Positions 7,313 through 10,504 of a stretch of 10,504 nucleotides of DNA are shown here, piece by piece. Numbering within the stretch: position 1 is the first letter of the stretch; each line of letters begins with the position of its first letter. This stretch comes from Hondaea fermentalgiana. Lineage: Eukaryota; Sar; Bigyra; Thraustochytrida; Thraustochytriidae. The translations under genes and the position numbers were made by a program. The notes under the pieces were generated by a model. The model was not told the origin of the DNA, did no database searches, and saw only the letters and a program-made list of their open reading frames with translations. The stretch covers positions 190,754 through 201,257 of the forward strand of contig NPFB01000006.1 in assembly GCA_014084085.1 (NCBI GenBank). Reading direction: 5' to 3'.

Positions 7313-7936
7313 ATGGAGGCGCCCTCTGACACAGACGTGTACCGCGTCGTAAAGACTTTGGCGAGTTTGATGCGGCGACGCGGGTTCGACTCGAGCTCAT
7401 GGGAAAACCTCGACTTGCCAGGATTCCATCGCAGGTACTGCTCGCAAAAAATGGTGCAGCTCTCGCTTCTGGGCCAAGAGCGCTTCGAAAATCCCACCTC
7501 AAAGGAAGTTATCATGTTCTGCTTTCCCTCCGAGGTCAAGGTCGGCGTCAAGCCGATCCGTGAGTTCAATGAGAAACTTCTTGCAGGCCAGGCAAGCCGT
7601 GGAATTCTCGTTCTGCGTGAAGGTATCTCGCCGTTTGGTCGGCAGGCCCTTCAAGTGTCCAAGGGAACTTGCCCCCTCGAATATTTTACCTATGCTGAGC
7701 TCAAGTTCGATCTCATGACCCACGAAATGGTTCCGCATCATACAGTTCTCAGTGACGCCGAGAAAGTGGCGCTTCTGCAGCGATACAAAATTAAGGCAGA
7801 ACAGCTGCCCCGGATGCGTCACAACGATGCCGTGTCGCGGTATTTTGGATTGCGCAAGGGCCAGGTCGTGCGCATCGTTCGAAAAAGTGACACTGCAGGT
7901 AGCTACGTCACGTATCGCATCGTCACGGGAGGCTAG
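7313..7936 (+). CDS. RPB5 (RPABC1), shared subunit of RNA polymerases I, II and III
   Basis: The protein has 207 residues, matching the family's usual 205-215. It is a nuclear subunit common to all three eukaryotic RNA polymerases and sits in the lower jaw near incoming DNA. ATG 7313 has an excellent context (GACCATGG). Residues 1-140 are the eukaryote-specific N-terminal jaw domain, less conserved here but with the expected VYRVVKTLASLMRRRGF start and the FPSEVKVGVKPI strand. Residues about 140-207 are the conserved assembly domain shared with archaeal Rpo5/RpoH: HEMVPHHTVLSDAEK, LLQRYKIKAEQLPRM, DAVSRYFGLRKGQVVRIVR and SDTAGSYVTYRIV all match family blocks. The gene is intron-free with moderate GC third-position bias. 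It converges with the HAD gene at 8288. No truncation or missing block was seen. Confidence 0.96.
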   Translation: MEAPSDTDVYRVVKTLASLMRRRGFDSSSWENLDLPGFHRRYCSQKMVQLSLLGQERFENPTSKEVIMFCFPSEVKVGVKPIREFNEKLLAGQASRGILVLREGISPFGRQALQVSKGTCPLEYFTYAELKFDLMTHEMVPHHTVLSDAEKVALLQRYKIKAEQLPRMRHNDAVSRYFGLRKGQVVRIVRKSDTAGSYVTYRIVTGG

Positions 7937-8046
7937 CCAGCCGGTCTTGTTTCATTGTCATTTTTGCTGCCGTGTCCAATCAACAGCATGACAGTCTCGC
8001 AACAAGCCAAGGTAGTATGGCCCACCGAAGAGGATGATAGTAGCCA

Positions 8047-8200
8047 TGTAATCTTTTACAAAATCGTTTCTCATCTCTCGCGTCTCATCTCATCTTTTGT
8101 TTCTGAGAATTATTCTGGGCCGTTGTGCATCAAGAATGCCGCACGTTCGGCATCTTCGGACACAAGGTTTTGCAGAGATTCGGTTTCCTCGCATGTACTG
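8047..8200 (-). pseudogene. Diverged tandem copy of the HAD gene 3' end (copy A)
   Basis: Read on the minus strand, this segment repeats the last codons, stop codon and 3'-flanking sequence of the HAD gene at a 178-bp offset (stop TTA at 8110-8112 versus 8288-8290 on the plus strand). It encodes EET...ESLQNLVSEDAERAAF, LMHNGPE, stop, against EET...PLQDLESKNAG, LMRNAPQ, stop in the gene. Over the final 22 codons plus stop I count about 48 of 69 identical bases, 11 of 22 identical residues, no frameshift and no premature stop; just upstream is one 6-base in-frame indel. The non-coding flank also matches with small gaps (TCTCATCTTTT, TAATCTTT). The frame is open upstream for about 18 more codons to a TGA. 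It could be a remnant of a deleted tandem paralogue, or an alternative last exon. Confidence 0.7.
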
Positions 8201-8203
8201 ACA

Positions 8204-8276
8204 GTAAGTTTCTTACGACTATCTTGATAATCTTTCATCAAACCTCAATTCTTATCTCTTCTCATCTTTTTTGCAG
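8204..8276 (+). other. Intron-like segment on the plus strand
   Basis: A 73-nt stretch starts with the ideal donor GTAAGT (8204-8209, preceded by ACA) and ends with a pyrimidine-rich tract and acceptor TTTTTTGCAG (8276), with TCTTCTCATC just before. It is antisense to the HAD gene and downstream of RPB5, so it could belong to a long RPB5 3' UTR isoform or to an antisense non-coding transcript. The flanking sequence does not join into a convincing protein. It may be coincidental, since part of the tract also serves as the HAD gene's 3' flank. Confidence 0.4.
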
Positions 8277-8385
8277 CCAATCTTTGCTTATTGCGGGGCG
8301 TTGCGCATCAAAAGCGCAGCGAGTCCAGCATTCTTGGACTCAAGATCCTGGAGAGGTTTGGGATCTGTCTCTTCGCGTGCATTGA
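8226..8385 (-). repeat. Copy B of the HAD 3'-end tandem duplication (in the gene)
   Basis: This is the partner of the copy at 8047-8200. It covers the last roughly 30 codons of the HAD hydrolase, its TAA and about 60 bases of 3' flank. Homology to copy A fades beyond the codons for LNAREET on one side and beyond the TAATCTTT motif on the other. Its endpoints are approximate because they were set by hand alignment. Confidence 0.65.
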
Positions 8386-9145
8386 GGTCCTCGCGGCCCT
8401 CTTCGAGCTCGCGAGCCTTGTACTCGGCCTGGCGCTCAGCACGAACATCGGGACTGATGCCAAAGGTTTCAAGTTGTGTCTCAAGAAAAGCAGCAAAGTT
8501 AAAGTCGCTCGATCCCGAGTGCTCAGGAATCATGGAGCGAGACTGCATCTCCTCTTCATATGGATCCCACCACACGCTTGTGCACGGCGCAGCAGCCTCG
8601 ACCATTTGCTGGTGTACATTGTAGCAGTTTGTGACGGCATCGTCTACAAAAATTACCTCGGTTATAGCCCCATTGGTGTGATCGAGAATGTGCAGGAGGC
8701 CAAAAGCCTTTTGATATCCAGTGGCATACAGACATCCACCGCGCGCGATCTGATGACCGGCAAACTCAAACACCTCAATGTCCTCTTCCTGTCCATCGTC
8801 GTCGTCGTCGTCCCCTTTATCATCTTGATTGCTTGTGAAAAAGGGTTCAAGCATGTGCTGCGCGCTGGCCAAGGATGCGCGTAGACTCTCAATAACCATC
8901 TTTCGAGGTGATCGTGCTGTGATAATAAAGAGCTTGGCGCCCGCTGCGCGCGCATCCTCGAGTCCTTTAATGGTCTCGGCGCCACCACGCACGGCCTTTT
9001 CCCCGGAGACCGTCGCGAGCCCATTCGTAAGAGTTCTGTCAAAGTCGAAGCAGATGGCCGTGTGTGATCCCAGCGTCCCCTCGGCCGCCATCTTGCTCAG
9101 CAGCTCGCCCAGCGCGTCTGCGCCTTCAAGGCGCAGCGTTGACAT
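8288..9145 (-). CDS. HAD-superfamily hydrolase, DUF2608-like
   Basis: The protein has 285 residues from the ATG at 9145 (plus-strand CAT 9143-9145), in good context (AGGACC before ATG). HAD motif I is DFDRTLT at 34-40, with Asp34 as the expected nucleophile and Asp36 as the acid/base. Motif II is IITARS (Thr76). A likely motif III lysine is Lys146 in GYQKAFGLL, and motif IV is VIFVDDAVTNC with Asp168-Asp169 for Mg2+. The order, the small cap-like insert (about 85-135) and the VDD-x3-N ending resemble DUF2608 proteins, which I recall best from bacteria. An Asp run (112-117) sits in the insert. The C-terminus (about 235-285) is charged and helical. Substrate is unknown; Mg-dependent phosphatase activity is the family expectation. 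No signal peptide is seen. It is divergent from the 9282 gene, and its 3' end is duplicated downstream. Confidence 0.88.
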   Translation of the reverse strand: MSTLRLEGADALGELLSKMAAEGTLGSHTAICFDFDRTLTNGLATVSGEKAVRGGAETIKGLEDARAAGAKLFIITARSPRKMVIESLRASLASAQHMLEPFFTSNQDDKGDDDDDDGQEEDIEVFEFAGHQIARGGCLYATGYQKAFGLLHILDHTNGAITEVIFVDDAVTNCYNVHQQMVEAAAPCTSVWWDPYEEEMQSRSMIPEHSGSSDFNFAAFLETQLETFGISPDVRAERQAEYKARELEEGREDLNAREETDPKPLQDLESKNAGLAALLMRNAPQ

Positions 9146-9281
9146 GGTCCTGTATCTGTGCGTGCGTCTTTTAAAGCGTGCGCGCACGTTCGTCACACGT
9201 GCGCCGTGTAGTACAGCGAGGAGAAGATAGAATCGGGTACTGCACGCGCCAATGTAGCCGCATTGGGAGAGAGAGGGCCGG
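9146..9281. promoter_or_regulatory. Compact divergent promoter, HAD gene / acidic-repeat gene
   Basis: Only 136 bases separate the two divergent start codons, so the promoters must overlap. The interval contains a TTTTAAAG element at 9169-9176 (TATA-like), a perfect palindrome CGTGCGCGCACG at 9177-9188 and an E/G-box CACGTG at 9196-9201. The CACGTG is flanked by an imperfect repeat of CACG/CGTG half-sites. These are motif observations; no factor is assigned. Confidence 0.5.
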
Positions 9282-10415
9282 ATGGCGGTGAACTCTGTCG
9301 CTGTCGCTGTCAAGAACAAGGACGTGAACGATAACGAGGACGAGGACGAGGACGAGAACAAGAACGAGGACGAGAACGAGGACGAGGACGATAACGAGAA
9401 CGAGGACGAGGAAGACGACGAGAACGAGAACGAGGACGAGGAAGACGACGAGGAAGACGACGAGGAAGACGACGAGGAAGACACTGAAGCATTGACTCAG
9501 ATGTTAGACCATGTCTTCAGTTCTGCAAAAACAGATTATGAAGAAGTGCATTTGCACTTCTTCGAGTTGTTAAATCAGGCGACTTCTGGATTAATCCCCC
9601 TTAAAGATCTCGCTGTTCCGGACAATGCAATGAACTCCGAAGAGCTCGGTGACCTACAAAGTGAACTTGTTTCTAAATTTAAGGTAGGCCCAAAGGCTCT
9701 GCTTCCTGAGGATACTACTAGCTTTACTGAATTGAACCGTGGTATCGTCTTTACTGAAGATGATAATGAGTTAACTGCTTGGGACAAAGCGAATATTGTG
9801 TTTCGCAGTATTGCGGCAAAGGACGTCGAAGTCGCGAAGTCCACAATTTGGATCGCTGAGAAGATGCAAAATTATCTATATTCCCAACAGTCAGAGTTAC
9901 CCGGTGTCTCGCCAAAACTGATGGAAACTAATATGAAAGATGATGAGACTTACATTCGCTATGGAAAATACGCCGCGACTTACATTCTCTACATGTCGTA
10001 TCCATCAACAGAAGAATTCAATATCATTGACTGCAAAGTGCTCTTTGATGGAATTGATCTTTCCAAGCTCTCCTTCAAGTACCTCCTCGCAGTTCCCGCT
10101 CGCGATTACTACGTCGCAGTGAGTGATGCTTATAATTTCCCACACAAACTGAACAAGAATAACGGCAAAGGAAACAAACCAACTTTCAACAAGAAGATTC
10201 CGAAAGATGCATCAAGTTTAGAATGGGCATCGGCTAGTGCCCTGGACGCATATTGGGGGAATACAGATAGACGAGCTGAAGTTGACGAATGGTATGGCCG
10301 AGGAGAAGATCTTCTTCATGGGTTTGTAGAATCCGACTTGACGGACATAAATAAGGCCAAGACCTTCCAAGAAATTTTCATGGTATCGGTGATGAAGCAG
10401 AAGCAGAAGCCTTAA
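9282..10415 (+). CDS. Unrecognised 377-residue protein with N-terminal Asp/Glu/Asn repeat
   Basis: ATG 9282 opens a 377-residue frame ending at TAA 10413-10415. Residues 1-13 are neutral to basic, 14-67 are an almost pure Asp/Glu/Asn tract encoded by GACGAG/AACGAG units, and 68-377 are a normal-composition, apparently globular region with many aromatics (for example YIRYGKYAATYILYMSY at about 220-236, and DAYWGN and DEWYGRGEDLL nearer the end). I see no signal peptide, no membrane segment and no motif I can name. The body uses A/T-ending codons far more than its neighbours: about 43% GC at third positions in a 53-codon hand count after the tract, against about 87% in the first 60 codons of eIF2-alpha. 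A perfect 11-bp inverted repeat lies at codons 87-94. It could be a lineage-specific or recently acquired gene; the acidic tract may be a repeat-expanded N-terminal addition. Confidence 0.75.
   Translation: MAVNSVAVAVKNKDVNDNEDEDEDENKNEDENEDEDDNENEDEEDDENENEDEEDDEEDDEEDDEEDTEALTQMLDHVFSSAKTDYEEVHLHFFELLNQATSGLIPLKDLAVPDNAMNSEELGDLQSELVSKFKVGPKALLPEDTTSFTELNRGIVFTEDDNELTAWDKANIVFRSIAAKDVEVAKSTIWIAEKMQNYLYSQQSELPGVSPKLMETNMKDDETYIRYGKYAATYILYMSYPSTEEFNIIDCKVLFDGIDLSKLSFKYLLAVPARDYYVAVSDAYNFPHKLNKNNGKGNKPTFNKKIPKDASSLEWASASALDAYWGNTDRRAEVDEWYGRGEDLLHGFVESDLTDINKAKTFQEIFMVSVMKQKQKP
9330..9482 (+). repeat. Coding acidic repeat array (GACGAG/AACGAG; 12-mer GAGGAAGACGAC)
   Basis: The N-terminal tract of the 9282 gene is made of hexamer-like units GACGAG and AACGAG. 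From 9438 it becomes a perfect 12-mer GAGGAAGACGAC repeated 3.75 times. All units are multiples of three, so the frame is kept. The reverse strand reads as long Ser- or Arg-rich open frames, an artefact of the repeat. Confidence 0.9.
9540..9563. repeat. Perfect inverted repeat, 11-bp arms with 2-bp loop
   Basis: The left arm GAAGAAGTGCA (9540-9550) and right arm TGCACTTCTTC (9553-9563) are exact reverse complements separated by TT. The repeat lies in codon register inside the 9282 gene, encoding EEVHLHFF, just after the acidic tract. It could form a strong hairpin in RNA or a cruciform in DNA, or bind a dimeric protein. Confidence 0.85.
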
Positions 10416-10504
10416 AACATATGTTAAAACAAGAGTAAACACACATCTGTAATTTTTTTTACCAATCTCAAATGATCGTTCAACCTACCTCGTTGCCTCT
10501 GACC
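10416..10504 (+). other. 3' flank of the acidic-repeat gene
   Basis: This AT-rich tail begins with a perfect palindrome AACATATGTT (10417-10426) and holds a T run near 10454. No canonical AATAAA is present before the window ends. It is probably the 3' UTR of the preceding gene. Confidence 0.35.

Larger units (their letters stand above)
7937..8287. other. Convergent spacer between RPB5 and the HAD gene
   Basis: This 351-base interval should hold both 3' ends. I see no canonical AATAAA on either strand. Most of it is explained by the diverged tandem copy of the HAD gene's 3' end (8047-8200) and a plus-strand intron-like segment (8204-8276). Short open frames here are not convincing genes. Confidence 0.6.

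Noticed and set aside
7370..7400. GGTTCGACTC as a tRNA B box
   Set aside because: It lies inside RPB5 coding sequence and there is no matching A box or foldable cloverleaf around it.
8291..8884. 197-codon open frame on the plus strand
   Set aside because: It is antisense to the HAD catalytic and C-terminal regions and shows no recognisable features of its own.
9146..9484. N-terminal poly-Ser extension of the HAD gene frame
   Set aside because: The frame stays open through the reverse strand of the acidic repeat only because that repeat has no stops; it would overlap the divergent gene and its promoter, and the ATG at 9145 has good context just before the HAD domain.

Overview
The window looks like nuclear DNA from a GC-rich, compact eukaryotic (protist-like) genome. 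It carries an eIF2-alpha gene and an RPB5 gene. Genes are spaced by a few hundred bases, intergenic DNA is full of simple repeats, coding runs appear largely intron-free, and some stops are followed by AATAAA signals. The style would suit a labyrinthulomycete/thraustochytrid stramenopile, but that placement is an impression, not something shown by a marker here. No bacterial operon, RNA gene, CRISPR array or insertion sequence was seen.

Layout, left to right. 1-530: CTG-rich repeat, a TATA-like element and a pentamer-repeat leader, followed by a small single-pass membrane protein (531-788, possibly a CBP4/UQCC3-like complex III assembly factor). 789-2920: about 2.1 kb with no gene I can support, holding an (ATTC)n microsatellite and a second pentamer repeat. 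2921-3229: a small serine-rich protein with a compact FLZ-like C2-C2 zinc motif. 3230-4103: convergent intergenic DNA. 4104-5075 (minus): eIF2-alpha, with the regulatory phosphoserine context intact. 5076-5598: a shared divergent promoter region. 5599-6843: an orphan nuclear-type protein with a disordered N-terminus, a basic NLS-like patch and a predicted winged-helix plus coiled-coil C-terminus. 6844-7312: repeat-bearing spacer. 7313-7936: RPB5, shared subunit of RNA polymerases I, II and III. 7937-8287: convergent spacer. 8288-9145 (minus): a HAD-fold hydrolase resembling the DUF2608 group. 9282-10415: an unrecognised 377-residue protein with a long Asp/Glu/Asn repeat and a more AT-rich body than its neighbours.

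The genes do not form one pathway. Two are core gene-expression components (eIF2-alpha for translation initiation, RPB5 for transcription); the others are small or lineage-specific. The most unusual structure is at 8047-8385: the 3' end of the HAD gene (about 26 codons, stop and downstream DNA) is tandemly duplicated at a 178-bp offset. The second copy keeps an open reading frame to a stop at the same position despite about 30% nucleotide divergence. Between the copies, on the opposite strand, lies a textbook-looking 73-nt intron (GTAAGT...TTTTTTGCAG). Also notable are the AT-shifted acidic-repeat orphan with a perfect 11-bp inverted repeat in its coding sequence, and matching pentamer repeats in the leaders of two genes.
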